A DNA stretch of 64,000 nt from NCBI GenBank assembly GCA_031769625.1, contig JAUIMM010000566.1, positions 1,121,001 through 1,185,000 of the forward strand, written 5' to 3'. This document shows, piece by piece, positions 1 through 10,474 of the stretch; the first letter of the stretch is position 1, and each line of letters opens with the position of its first letter. Under the pieces are notes generated by a model. It was not told the DNA's origin. It worked only from the letters and a program-made list of their open reading frames with translations, and did no database searches. Origin of the DNA: Taudactylus pleione. Lineage: Eukaryota > Chordata > Amphibia > Anura > Myobatrachidae. The position numbers and the translations under genes are program-made.

Positions 1-20
1 GAAAGAAGCTAAGGGATATG

Positions 21-151
21 TTTTTAGAAGTGGAGATGTTGCCCATAGCAACCAATCAGATTCTAGCTATTATCTTCTAGAAGGTGCTAGATAAATGTTA
101 AGTACGGTAGAATCTGATTTGTTGCTATGGGCAACATCTCCACTTCTAAAA
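21..151. repeat. Palindromic MITE
   Basis: The two halves are inverted copies of each other. GTGGAGATGTTGCCCATAGC on the left pairs with GCAACATCTCCAC on the right, and the middle contains AATCAGATTCTAGCT and its partner. No coding potential. The same family recurs at 23,961-24,494 and as fragments near 10,385 and 20,670-20,795. Its superfamily is not identifiable from the sequence. Confidence 0.8.
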
Positions 152-1120
152 CCATTATAGCAATTGGGGACCCTGGCAGATAGAGTATAGGACTGTGAAT
201 TACTCAAATAATAACATTATTTGGAATCCTGATGCCTGTGGGTGATCAGTTGCATTACAAATCTATTCTCGCTAAACCTCATCATACCAGAAAATGACAT
301 GGAAGCCTTATATAAATAGTAGCAGTTAAAGAAAATCCTGTCTTGGTGTTTTTATACCCTCGCCAATGGGATTTAATAGGAAATTTCCAGTTTTTATAAC
401 GCCCCACACTATTACATGTACTTCTTAAAAAGATGGACTATTCATCAACATCCTGTGTATTCAGAAGACAGAACTGCTTCAATGTTTCATCACCTGCTGA
501 CAATTATCTTCCCCCTTCCTGGTACACAGCAGATTTAGGATGGGAGAGGTTCAGAGCAGACTTTGTAAACTAGAAAAAATAGGTTTTCCCAGCATAAGAA
601 TAATTACGCCCTGACGTCTAGGCTCCTACACACAGACTTGCATGGCCAGAGGGAATCGCTGCCCACAAGAACTTACAATCTCATTTTTAATGCCAGGTTT
701 TGTTATGTTTTAAATTCCTGGATTGTAATATATTGAAATCATAAGAAAGACATTAGACTAGACATAGCCCCTCCCAAACACTTATATATATATATTCATG
801 TCCTGAGGCCCATCCTGATGAAGGCAATATTAATGGTTGAGCTTTATTACTAAGCTTCCCTATGGGGGATTCTAATGAACACATCCTGTTGCTGAAAAAA
901 ATGTGATTTATTCTGCCTCCCAGCTTTTTGAATACATACATAAATAAAGAGTTCTTTCATACAGGCAAATATATGGATCACTCCTGATGATGGATAAGGT
1001 GTAATGCAGGCTTCTAGCACAGTATTTCCCTGGGAACCTGAACTAGGTGAAAGTTTCTGACATCTAGGCCTATGCATACATGGAATTGTTAACTTAAGGG
1101 TATGACAATGTGTTATGCTC
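152..1120. other. Unassigned intronic DNA
   Basis: Reads as ordinary AT-rich non-coding DNA with a short TA run near 783-797. I see no exon, RNA gene or clear repeat boundary. By position it lies in the last intron of UNC5D. Confidence 0.4.
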
Positions 1121-1124
1121 TACA

Positions 1125-1800
1125 GTATATATACACCTGGCTGCTTTTTTCATTATTTTACTATTTTCATATATTTATATGGCAACACCAATTATGCAGT
1201 TCAGTATGGTTATCAGTCCTTTCCCCCATTGGAGTTTACAGTCTACAGAAAATTCTCTAACACTCAAGCATACATATGTAAACACACATGGGTGTGAGGA
1301 ATGCTGAGCACCTGGAGGAAACCCATGCAAACACATAGTTGCCGACTTTCTGGCTGCTCCTTCCGGGAGGGAGCAGCCAGATCAGCTGGGCAGCGTGGCC
1401 GAAAAAGGGGGCGTGTCCAGACGGGTATCTGTCATTTGTAGGCGTCACGGGGGCGGGGTGACACGATCGCGTTATTTTGTCCCCGCACCCCCTAACACAA
1501 TGCCGATAATACAGGCATTGTGAGGCAGGGGGCGGGGCCAAAATGACGCAAATCGCATCACTGGCTGCCCTCGCAGCGGGGGTTAAGAGTAAATTGCGGG
1601 GGATGTCGGGGGGATCAGCGGCCGCCGGGAGGCTTGCCTGCCTTTCCGGGGGGGCGGGAGCTGCACCCGATTATCGGGAGGCTCCTGCCCAAATTGGGAG
1701 GGGAGGCAACCCTGTGCTAACATGAAGAGAACATACAAACTCCACACAGATAATGCACTGGTCTGAAATCAAACTCATGATCCTAGTGCTATTAGGTATC
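1125..1800 (-). repeat. Old tRNA-derived SINE copy, interrupted
   Basis: The stretch has the same order of motifs as the better copies at 24.1 and 51.5 kb: GGAGTTTACAGTCTAC, then ACCTGGAGGAAACCCATGCA, then AACATACAAACTCCACACAG. It is more diverged and is split by a GC-rich insertion at about 1,337-1,715. Orientation is minus, as in the other copies. Confidence 0.6.
1337..1715. mobile_element. GC-rich insertion splitting the SINE
   Basis: A sharply GC-rich block (with GGGGGCGGGGTG and CCGGGAGG motifs) sits inside the AT-rich SINE. It begins AGTTGCCGACTTTC and ends GGCAACCCTGT, so the ends are roughly inverted (AGTTGCC / GGCAACC). Flanks AAACACAT and GCTAACAT agree at 6 of 8 positions and could be a decayed target duplication. 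No transposase frame. Superfamily uncertain, possibly hAT-like. Confidence 0.45.
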
Positions 1801-1979
1801 AGTGTGACAACTACTTGTGAGTGTCATTAGGAGAAAAAGCTCACTTGTCTTGCAAATAGAATGGACAATTCTTATCATCTTCTGTATGTTCAAGCCTAGA
1901 GTTCATCACGTGTAAATGAGCACAGTGATAGATCAACATCCCTGGTCACACATTAATGTAATGAATCTGAAAATAACAG

Positions 1980-2480
1980 AACGTGTATTATTATTATCTT
2001 GTATTTATGAGGTCCTTCAAGGTGTGCGTAGTGCCATATAAGATGCTTACATGTAAACAAATACACTAAACAGCATAGATACATTGCACAGTGATCATTG
2101 CATGAGTACAAAACATACAATAAATACAATCATTGCAGTAAAACAGACAGGGAGTGACAAGTACAGGGGAAGGATAGGGCAACTTGCTGTAACTTGTATC
2201 AGCAAATAGTGGTGAGTCACAGGAGGAAGGCTGAACAGCTCTCAGTAATCCTGTGTACCCATTGTATGGCCATCGAGCAAAAAGTGGCATAATCATTGAA
2301 GGGGAGATGGAAACAAAAGACAAATAGCATTTCAAACTGAGTACATTTGCAGTCCTGTCTGCTAGTCCCCAACCCATAGACACAAATGGGAAATTTACAT
2401 TTTGTGTAAAAATAAATGTAAAATAATAAAATAAAAGTCACACATTTGATAAGAGGAGCAGAGCAATTGGGCAAATGAAT
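1980..2480. other. Unassigned, with a SINE-tail-like start
   Basis: TATTATTATCTTGTATTTAT near 1,988 resembles the AT-rich 3' tail of tRNA-derived SINEs or L2-like LINEs. The rest has no frame or structure I recognise. Confidence 0.3.
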
Positions 2481-3300
2481 GATTTAGCCAGCCATTCTGC
2501 ACATTGTAATCTGCCTCACCTCCACCCAGTTCTTTCTGTAGTCTGCGGGTTTCTAAAACTCAATTTTAGCTTGTGCTTCGATCTGGCCTTTTATCTTCCT
2601 GTTTACAGGCACAATAACACAGTACAGCTTGTTTCCATTTGAACAGTGCCCGCTTTGAAAAATAACATTGCCAAGATGTTTGTGATGGGAATAGCTTGCA
2701 GCTCAAGTGGCCCTACTGCCGGTTTGACATTTCGCTTTGCAATTTGATTATTTCCTGTATTCTTTTTGTCACCGCGGTAAGCGGTTTCTTCGCCTTTTTA
2801 GAAAAAAAAAAAAAAAATAAGACAGAGTCGCAGCTGCCTCCTTAAAAGGAACTGCAAGAGGAGACAAAAACCTGTGCCTGTCTGCCTTTTGAGTGCAGCA
2901 GCAGGCAAAGTGCAGATCACCTGGTAGTGGTACATTTGCTCAGCAGAAGCTGCTTCAAGGGCCAGCAGCCTTTCCTGTGTGGTGTTATTCATAGTTTCTA
3001 ATCTGCAGGTGGGTTTTAAATGCTCCAAATCAAAGCTGTGCACCTGCTGCAGTAATAACAGCCTGGGGAACGCATTGATACATCTTTACAGTGGGTATTT
3101 ATCCGGAACTGTCTGGACTAGTGCACAATGCCATTGGCAGTAAAATATATAGGTGAACATCATGGGGATTTAAGCTTGACTCAGAACTTCTGCTGAAAAC
3201 ATCAACCAATTCAAGGAAACAATTTTCTGCAGTTTGTCATACGGTGACAAAAGGTCGGAAAGCTTGGAAATCCAAAGAGAGACCATTAAGTTATAATTTA
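2481..3300. other. Unassigned single-copy-looking intronic DNA
   Basis: I find no relative of this block elsewhere in the window. Base composition is balanced, unlike the AT-rich flanks. An 81-residue minus-strand frame at 2,798-3,043 runs into a poly-A tract and matches no family I know, so I do not call it a gene. A conserved non-coding element is possible but unproven. Confidence 0.3.
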
Positions 3301-3488
3301 TTTATTGTCAGTAAAATACTTTGAGGTCCCAGCTAAGGGCAGTTTACAGTCTACAGTACCTTGGGGGTTCTACAAATATTGTTGTTGTTTTTTTACCTGG
3401 GACCCAAATGATTTACAACCCATTGTTTTTTTTTTTTTTTAATTAAGGTATTTTTTTTCACATGCTTTTTCCATTTTCTACAAATTAA

Positions 3489-4026
3489 GGGCCTGATTCA
3501 GCGATGAGCGCTCACAAGCGGGTCGATGGTGCCCAAGTGCGCATGCGTATGACGGAGGCGCCTCCGTCGTGCACATGCGCGAGACCCGAATAATGACGGC
3601 CAAGCCGTCATTAAGGGTCTCGCACCGGAGGGGGCGTGCTGTCGATGGTGATTGACAGCACGTCCCCTTTGGTGGGCGTGCCGGGGGCGTGGCTGCCCAG
3701 ACGGAGGCGCTCCCATGGGAACGCCTACCGTCTGGGTCCGGCCCCACTGACATCACTAGTGATGTCAGTGGGAGTGCTTTTGGCTCTGATAGAGCCAAAA
3801 GCACTCCTGGGCTTGCAGCAGCGACACCCTACCACAGGGTCTCATCACAAGCCCGATGGTTGCGATGGTCTTGACCATCGCGACCATCATTTTTGGCCTC
3901 TCGCAATAGCTGTGGGTGGTCACCCACAGCTATGCGAGCGGCCAGGAGGCCGCTCCAAATAGGAGCAGGGTCGGCCCTGATTCAGAGCGAGCGCTCTGTT
4001 AGAGCATCCGGCTCTGAATCAGGGCC
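3489..4026. mobile_element. GGGCCTGATTCAGA-family MITE, TSD TAA
   Basis: Left end GGGCCTGATTCAG and right end CTGAATCAGGGCC are inverted, and both are flanked by TAA (3,486-3,488 and 4,027-4,029). The interior is GC-rich, strongly self-complementary and includes the palindrome GACATCACTAGTGATGTC. No coding capacity. This GC-rich subtype is shared with the copies at 9.0, 22.5, 32.2, 36.8 and 63.6 kb. Confidence 0.88.
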
Positions 4027-4186
4027 TAAGTATGCTGCAGTTAATATATAATTAATAGTAAGATCAGTACTTATACAAATATTAAAATATGATTGGGCAT
4101 GTGTAGATTACTTGGAAGCTCACAATTTGATTGCAAAGTGGGGGTCACCAGGATTACTTAAAACAAATCTATCTATCTACAGTGTG

Positions 4187-4188
4187 TG

Positions 4189-4223
<35 letters not shown>

Positions 4224-4256
4224 GCAGTATATATCTGTATATAGATATAGATATGT
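4187..4256. repeat. TA/TG-rich microsatellite
   Basis: Alternating TA steps with interspersed TG, then TAGATATAGATATG. The Tyr/Ile-rich frames here on both strands are translations of the simple repeat and are not genes. Confidence 0.85.
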
Positions 4257-4299
4257 ATGTGTTTCAGTAGTACATTTATACATATACAGATGTGCCCAG

Positions 4300-4766
4300 C
4301 TAGTTTGTTGCTCCATACAGCCATGTAGCGCGCCATGCATCTCGCACCACACGGTAGCCTTGAGTCGCGCCACACAGAATGTTTTATAACGTAACGTAGC
4401 GTAGCACTGGAAAAAAAGTCATATCGTTTAATACAACTTTTTGTCCACCAGGCGTCACTTTTCCTAAACTACACAGCGCATGCGTCAGATTTCCAATGCA
4501 TTTTCTGTATCACCGCCCGATGATTGACTGACAGAAGCTGTGATTCGGTACACTGTAGTACAGGATTTTGGTCACGGAATCAGTGATGTAGAAGAATGTG
4601 TAATAAAGTATTAAATAATAACAGTACAGTATGTGTGTGAGTCCTGTACTGTTAAAAAAAAAATATATATATATAATTTTGTCTCATGGACTCAGACAAG
4701 TGTCACAGGCACGCACAGCTTTCACTGAGACATCATGACTTGGTAGCACGAGTGTCTTTTATGCGA
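4300..4766. repeat. Left part of a palindromic repeat split by hAT A
   Basis: TTGGTAGCACGAGTGTCTTTTATGCG pairs, in inverted orientation, with the block near 6,325-6,390 (TAAAAGACGTTCTGTGCTAC, then GAGTCACAAAGCACTCC). The intervening hAT at 4,775-6,107 appears to have inserted into one arm, since its right flank continues CTTCAAATGCATCTGAATC as expected. Related sequence recurs at 6,830-7,140, and weaker resemblance is seen near 61.7-62.2 kb. Confidence 0.5.
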
Positions 4767-4774
4767 CTTTTTAC

Positions 4775-6107
4775 TAGAGATGTGCGCCGATCCCCGTGTT
4801 TTGGTTTTGGTTTTGGATCTGGATTTTTTCTTAAAAAATCATAAAAATAGCTAAAATCACATAAAATGGGCCTGTTATTGTTCCTACAGTATAATTAACC
4901 TCAATAACATTTATTTCCAGTAATTTTCAATCATTTTGACCACCTCACAATATTATTTGCTTCATCTAGTTAAGGCCAAAAGGTTGCATCCAGCTAGCTG
5001 GCTGACAAAGCTAAGTGACACAGTGGGCGGCACTAACATGTGGCTGTTCAGTTTCTAATTTCCAACACGAATACAGTGTGTTATACAGTGTGGGTTGGAT
5101 ACACCAATAGTGCACTTACTGTGACAGCAGTGTCGGCAGAGCGGGGTTGCTGACAGTGTCCCCAGTACATGGAATGGCAGTGCTGCGGTGCTGGCAGTGT
5201 CCTCAGTGAAGGGTACCGGTGATGTCGGCAGTACAGGGGTGCTGACGGTGTCTTTATTGCAGGATTGCTGGCTGTGTCGGCAGTGCGGGGGTGCCAGCGG
5301 TGTCTTAGTGCAGGTTTGCAGGCTGTGTCGGCAGTGCGGGGGTGCCAGCGGTGTCTTTGGTGCAGGTTTTCTGGCTGTGTCGACAGTGCCGAGGTGCCAG
5401 CGGTGTCTTAGTGCAGGTTTGCTGACTGTCAGCGGTGCGGGGGTTGCTGGCAGTATCCTCAGTACATGGAATGGCAGTGCTGGCAGTGTTCTCAGTGAAG
5501 GGTACCGGTGGTATCAACAGAGCGGGGGTGCCAGCGGTGTCCTCATTGCAGGTTTGCTGACTGTGTTCTCAGTGCAGGGTGCCGGCGGTGCCGGCAGAGC
5601 GGGGGTGCTAGTGGTGTCCTCAGTGCAGGTCTGCTGACTGTGTTGGCAGTGCAGGGGTGCTGGTGGTGTCCTCAGTGTGGGAGTGTTGGCAGTGTGGGGG
5701 TCGCTAACGGTGTCCTCAGTACGCTGGGCAGTAGTGCAGGAGTGTCGACAGTGGTGGTGTTGGCAGCAAGGGATGTTGCCAGTGGGGGTGCCAGCGGTGT
5801 CGGCAGTGGGGGGTGCCCACAGTGTCAGGCACCAGGGGATGGCAGGCGCCATATTCTTTTCCTCTTCTATGCTGTTTTAAATGGGCTGTTTTTGATTGGC
5901 TGAGATCCGTGAAAGACGTCTCTCTCAGCCAATCAGCATTAAGCCCATTCTAAACAAAACCTCACAACTTGACAGAGGGGTCGTGAGGTTTTGCCTTGGG
6001 CCAGGGATCTGGGGCAGGCAGGGAGATCCGAGCTGCACTTGGATCGCCCCAGATCCCTGAAATTCGGGTGGGTTCGGATCTCTGAGATCCGAACCCACTC
6101 ATCTCTA
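4775..6107. mobile_element. hAT element A (non-autonomous), TSD CTTTTTAC
   Basis: The element begins TAGAGATGTGCGCCG and ends CACTCATCTCTA. Perfect 8-bp duplications CTTTTTAC flank it (4,767-4,774 and 6,108-6,115). Ends and duplication length fit the Ac-like hAT superfamily. One subterminal region is rich in TTTTGG and GGATCTGGAT, the other in GGATCTCTGAGATCC-type inverted motifs, as in the larger relatives at 38-58 kb. The interior has no transposase; most of it is a minisatellite (5,120-5,840). Confidence 0.9.
5120..5840. repeat. GC-rich minisatellite inside hAT A
   Basis: Degenerate units of roughly 45-55 bp are built on GTGTCGGCAGTGCGGGGGTG, CCAGCGGTGTC and GTGCAGGTTTGCTG. The unit keeps several frames open on both strands and yields Cys/Gly/Val-rich translations. 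These are artefacts of periodicity and not proteins. Confidence 0.85.
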
Positions 6108-6115
6108 CTTTTTAC

Positions 6116-7140
6116 CTTCAAATGCATCTGAATCATACAGCAATATGCAGCATGCCTATATTCTGTGAGCCAGTTAGGGTGTATCTGCACACAAAATGTT
6201 ACGTTACACTAATAGCGACTATAACATTTTAACGTAGTGATTTGCTTGCAGATACACCAATACTGGCTCACAGAACATAGGCATGTTGCATATCATTTTA
6301 ATCAGCAGAAGCTGCTTGTGCTAATAAGATGCATTTTAGGGTAAAAAGATGTATAAAAGACGTTCTGTGCTACCGAGTCACAAAGCACTCCTGTGATCTT
6401 AGACTCAAATCATTTCTCTCAACATCCCACCACTTGGCATTTCTGCTATACAGTAGACATTGTATTGTACACATAACAGGGGGCAAGTTTTTCAAAAAGA
6501 GAGATCATGTCAGGTTCAATTCCTTGAAAAATACACTACTTTGCACTTCCCTTATCCCTTCCTCTCTGGGTATGGCCACCTAAGTTCCTTCACCACCTCC
6601 CCTCACCATCACACAATTACTCTTCAACTCCATTGAGCTCATTGTATGGCTCACCACCACCCCACCATCATTCGCTTCTTTTCAATGCTGCCGCATGCTG
6701 AGCCCGCTATTGACATTGTACACATTGCCTGCTTTAATTTGCACACTTCACATTTGTTCCTCTACTGCACATACCTGCTTGGAGCTGATAATTAACAGTG
6801 AAATGTGCCTGTGCTTAAATTTGATTTGCAAACTACAACAATATTGAATTGATAGCACAAGCAGCTTCTGCTGATTAAAATGATATGCAGCATGCCTATA
6901 TTCTGTGAGCCAGTTCGGGTGTATCTGCACGTGAAACATTACGTTACACTAATAGCGACTATAACACTTTAACGTAGTGATTTTCTTGCAAATACACCCG
7001 TACTGGCTCACAGAACATAGGCATGCTGCATATCATTTTAATCAGAAGCTGCTTGTGCTAATAAGACACATTTTAGGGTAAAGAGATGCATCAAATACGC
7101 TTGGCGCTACCGAGTCACACAGCACTCCTGCACTATGTGT
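6116..7140. repeat. Two tandem palindromic repeat copies
   Basis: CATGCCTATATTCTGTGAGC starts near 6,151 and again near 6,891, a 740-bp spacing. Each copy is a palindrome: that motif pairs with GCTCACAGAACATAGGCATG about 130 bp later, around a centre containing ACGTTACACTAATAGCGAC. The spacer (about 6,410-6,800) contains CAGTAGACATTGTATTGTAC and GCTATTGACATTGTACACA, which also occur near 62.1 and 62.55 kb. Family not identified. Confidence 0.7.
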
Positions 7141-7399
7141 GGAGCAACTTGTAGTGCACGGAGGATAGATGTATGTGGACTCATCTCTTTTACTGTACTT
7201 ATATATATATATATCATTTGATGAATTATAGGCCCCCTATCTCAAACATATCCCAATAAAGGAATGCACTACCAAAGCTCTCACACAAAGTAGAAAGGCA
7301 GTGTTGCAAGTATTGTACCTCTCATGATTTTTTAAAATATGCTACTACAGTATCTATCACTTCTATCAAAATATGTCGGACCCTACCATACAAATGTGC

Positions 7400-8195
7400 T
7401 TCCAATATCAGCTCAGTGCAAGGTTTCAATTCCACAGTGCCATATGATACAATACATTTTTTTCTGGATCCTCCTACAACCATCACTGGTCCACATCTTT
7501 CTTTCTATGTAGAAGGCAATGTTGACGATATGAATAGGTATCCGTCCCTCTCACCGAGTAACAGCAATAACCTATTCAATTCCTTCTATACACCATCTGG
7601 CACATTCTCTTCATTTGATCTCACAAATGAAGATGAAGTACAGTATCTACTTTTTTATTCTCCTCCCCTATAGACTCTATTACCACAGAGATCAGTCAAT
7701 CACTGTCTCCTGCACTTATTAGAGCCTTAACAGCTGTAACTGCTCTTTCCTAAGTGATAACTTTCACCCATAATTATACAATACAGTCATTACTCCTATT
7801 CTGAGAAAGATAAAACAATTCTGATTCATGAAACTCATTCTTAAGATTCTTGCTTAAATTCTTCTTACGTAATTCTTTTCCTTACACAACATATTGGACT
7901 TTCTTCAGTCAGACTTATATTCCCAACTGGATTGCACTGACTAAGATGGTCAATGATTTGATCATTTCTAAATCTAAAGGCTTAATTTTCTAATTTTCCT
8001 GGATCTCTACATATGACCTTGTTGATCACTCACTTCTCATACAAATATTGCAATACCTAGGGTGCCAGGACACTAATGGTCTTCCTACAGTAGTTCTATC
8101 CTTTTTATCAACCAACTGTATTTCAGTGTTCACTTCTCTGGACCTATCACATTTCTGCCTCAGCCTTAAGAACAACAAATATGTCCATAGTATTT
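7400..8195 (+). pseudogene. Decayed LINE reverse-transcriptase fragment
   Basis: An open stretch at 7,416-7,673 encodes LFNSFYTPSGTFSSFDLTNE followed by DEVQYLL. This matches the usual linker just before the reverse-transcriptase domain of L2/Jockey-type LINEs (FN..F, then an EV..LL helix). Further down, through several stops and frameshifts, the + strand reads VNDLIISKSKG, then YDLVDHSLLIQILQYLG near 8,013-8,062. That is the degenerate form of the AFDTVDHxLL catalytic block. The order is right for a LINE ORF2. The YxDD box is not visible, and the copy is clearly dead. LINE fragment: fairly sure; clade: not certain. Confidence 0.6.
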
Positions 8196-8706
8196 GATCT
8201 TCCATAACATATATACATATATATATTATATATTGTACTTATTTATGTTTTTATTTATTGGAACAATTTCCCATTCATTCCAATAATCAGTCAATTTATA
8301 TGGGCTCTCTTAAACTATTGAAATGTATTGAATATTTAAAGAATACTGGTTGCCAGACAATCTTGATTTGCTTAAAACCAATGAGATAATTTATGGAAAT
8401 ATTCATGGTGTTATTACCAATTGCCCATGCTAATTCACCCTTTTCTACACGTCAAAAGGCAGAAATCAATTATTTCTGTGATTGTAAGATGTGTAGCATT
8501 TTTTTGTTTGATTTAATGTTTGCTTTTTGGAGATTTGACAATTTGCCATGTAAATCACAAAAATATAGGAGACTTGATCAAAATAGTCTATTCATGGGTT
8601 CCCTCTTAGGCGCTTTTTTACCTGAAAATATGTCTTAGTTGCACTGCAGTGTGACTAAGATGTACAAGGAGATGCACTGATTAATATGTTATGCAACACT
8701 TATATA
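8196..8706. other. Unassigned AT-rich intronic DNA
   Basis: Includes a short TATATACATATATATAT run near 8,209-8,230. No frame, RNA or repeat boundary recognised. Confidence 0.4.
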
Positions 8707-8714
8707 CTGTAGAC

Positions 8715-9011
8715 CAGGTTCCTAAACTTTTTTGAATCACGGCACCCTAGAGTATCAGCATTGTTTCCATGGCACCCCTAATTTTAAGTTTGTTATTGAG
8801 AAATTCAGAAAAAAATTTAGTAAAGTGAAGAAAATTGTGCTCACCTGTCATGCTTAGGTTCAAATATGTGGTGGTGGACAGGTTTGTCCACATATATACA
8901 TTACATTGACCATAAATCATTTGATTTGGTGGTGGACCACCATCCTGAGGCCCTCCTGCAAGAGTCCTAAGGCACCCCAGGGTGCCATGGTACACAGTTT
9001 GGGAACCACTG
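8715..9011. mobile_element. hAT MITE (CAG...CTG ends)
   Basis: Starts CAGGTTCCTAAACTTT and ends AGTTTGGGAACCACTG, the familiar hAT terminal pattern (consensus CAGTGGTTCCCAAAC). Flanks CTGTAGAC (8,707-8,714) and CTGAAGAC (9,012-9,019) match at 7 of 8 positions. About 300 bp, no coding capacity. A second copy missing its left half lies at 45,205-45,417. Confidence 0.85.
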
Positions 9012-9022
9012 CTGAAGACTTA

Positions 9023-9403
9023 GGGCCTGATTCAGACCTGCTCGCGAGCACATAGCGCTCGCAAGCGGGTCGGTAGTTGGGAACTGTGCACGCGCGGCGC
9101 GCGCATGTGCAAGCCCCGGAGCGAGACAAGCCCCGGAGCGAGACATCACCAGTGATGTCAGTGGAGAGCTTCCTGCTCTGTTAGAGCAGGAAGCTCTCTG
9201 GGGCTTGTGATGGATAAGACCCTACCACAAGGGTCTCGTCGCAAGCCCCGATGGTCGCGACCATCGCGACCATCACCTGGCCGCTCGCAAAAGCTGCGGG
9301 TGGTCACCCACAGCTTAGCGAGCGGCCAGGAGGCCGCAACAAAAAAAAATGCCCTGATTCAGAGCGAGCGCTCTTCAAGAGCGTCCGGCTCTGAATTAGG
9401 CCG
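9023..9403. mobile_element. GGGCCTGATTCAGA-family MITE, GC-rich subtype
   Basis: Begins GGGCCTGATTCAGA and ends CTGAATTAGGCC with a decayed terminus. TTA precedes it but no matching triplet follows. The internal palindrome GATGGTCGCGACCATC and the paired GGCCGCTCGC blocks are those of the 3.5-kb copy. Confidence 0.8.
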
Positions 9404-9490
9404 AGTCTGAATCTGTATACAACGTGCTACAATGCAGCAGGTTCATCTTTTTTCCACACCAAGTTCCATTGTGCTCTATTTGTAGACTGA

Positions 9491-10277
9491 GAGCCTGATT
9501 CTAAGATGGACCCTTTTGCACAGCAGCAGCGTCTTTGGAAAATGAGCCATCTGAGTAAGCCTCAGCTTGAGAGGTATGCAGTCGGGATGCTGACGGTCTA
9601 AATGCCGACCGTCGGCATCCCGACTGTCTAATTCCGGCAAGGGTGTAATGACAGGCGTCGATATTCCGACGCCTGTCATTTTAACTACGCCGGGAGCCCG
9701 ATGCCCAGCATCCCGATCAAAGGCAAGCCGGACGCGGACAGCCGTGTGGGGCAGGGTTAGGTTAGGGGCTCCCAAAGAGGACTTAGGGTTAAGCACCCCC
9801 CGGGCAGGTTAGGGTTAGGCTAGGGGAAGGGGGGTTAGGGTTAGGCACCCCTGGGGGGAGGTTTACGGTTAGGGAGGGTTAGGGTTAGGGGGGGTTAGGT
9901 TAGTTAGTACTTACCTTAGCTGCTGTCGGGAGCTTCCCTGGTGCCGGTCTTCTGGTGTCGGGCTTTGAACCGTCTGGCAGTATTTCATACCAATCCTTCT
10001 TGAGAAACCAGTAAATCTGCATTGGAAGACACAGACCCTGGTCTCGGCACTACCAAAAAAAGCGGACAACACCCCACTTGTTTTCTGGAAACGCAGGCGG
10101 CACCACCCCATTCTCAGAATGTCAATCATGCTGCCGCCTATGGGCACTGCGTGCAAAGATGCAGGACCCGTTCTGCACATGTGCAAAATGGGTCCTGTGC
10201 ATGCGCAGTCCCCACGCCATCGGAGATGTACTGTACGCAAACCATTAGGTTGCATGCGTCTTTGAATCAGACTCTCA
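9491..10277. mobile_element. Diverged GGGCCTGATTCAGA-type MITE with an internal insertion
   Basis: GAGCCTGATTC at the left and GAATCAGACTC at the right are inverted ends. The flanking triplets TGA and TCA agree at two of three positions. The segment from about 9,565 to 9,960 looks foreign: it opens with nested inverted GTCGGGATGCTGACGGTC-type motifs and then runs into TTAGGG-like repeats. Confidence 0.55.
9750..9906. repeat. TTAGGG-like degenerate repeat
   Basis: Many copies of GTTAGGGTTAGG are mixed with GGCACCCC and G-runs. A second, similar tract lies at 61,263-61,400. Irregular spacing and the interspersed GGCACC units argue for a transposon-borne simple repeat and against a relic telomere. 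Confidence 0.7.
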
Positions 10278-10429
10278 GTCGCACATCGCATTGATATGTT
10301 TTCATGTGAAAAAGACACAATCAGTCATATGGGACCTGGTCACTCACTCACACTAGGGAGTATATTTACTAAAGTGCTGATTTATAGAATTGAAGATGTT
10401 GCCCATAACAACCATTCAGATTATATATG

Positions 10430-10470
<41 letters not shown>
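10430..10470. repeat. (TA)n microsatellite
   Basis: A pure run of TA dinucleotides of about 35 bp. It lies just after GAAGATGTTGCCCATAACAA, a fragment of the MITE family seen at 21-151. Confidence 0.95.
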
Positions 10471-10474
10471 GAAA

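Noticed and set aside
2798..3043. 81-residue minus-strand frame as a small gene
   Set aside because: Ends in translated poly-A/T, matches no family I recognise, and has no convincing splice or promoter signals.
5188..5903. Cys/Gly/Val-rich frames of 149, 131 and 112 residues
   Set aside because: All derive from the ~50-bp minisatellite in hAT A and occur on both strands.
9750..9906. Interstitial telomere
   Set aside because: Repeats are irregular, interrupted by GGCACCCC units and enclosed in a transposon; a second, similar tract exists at 61.3 kb.
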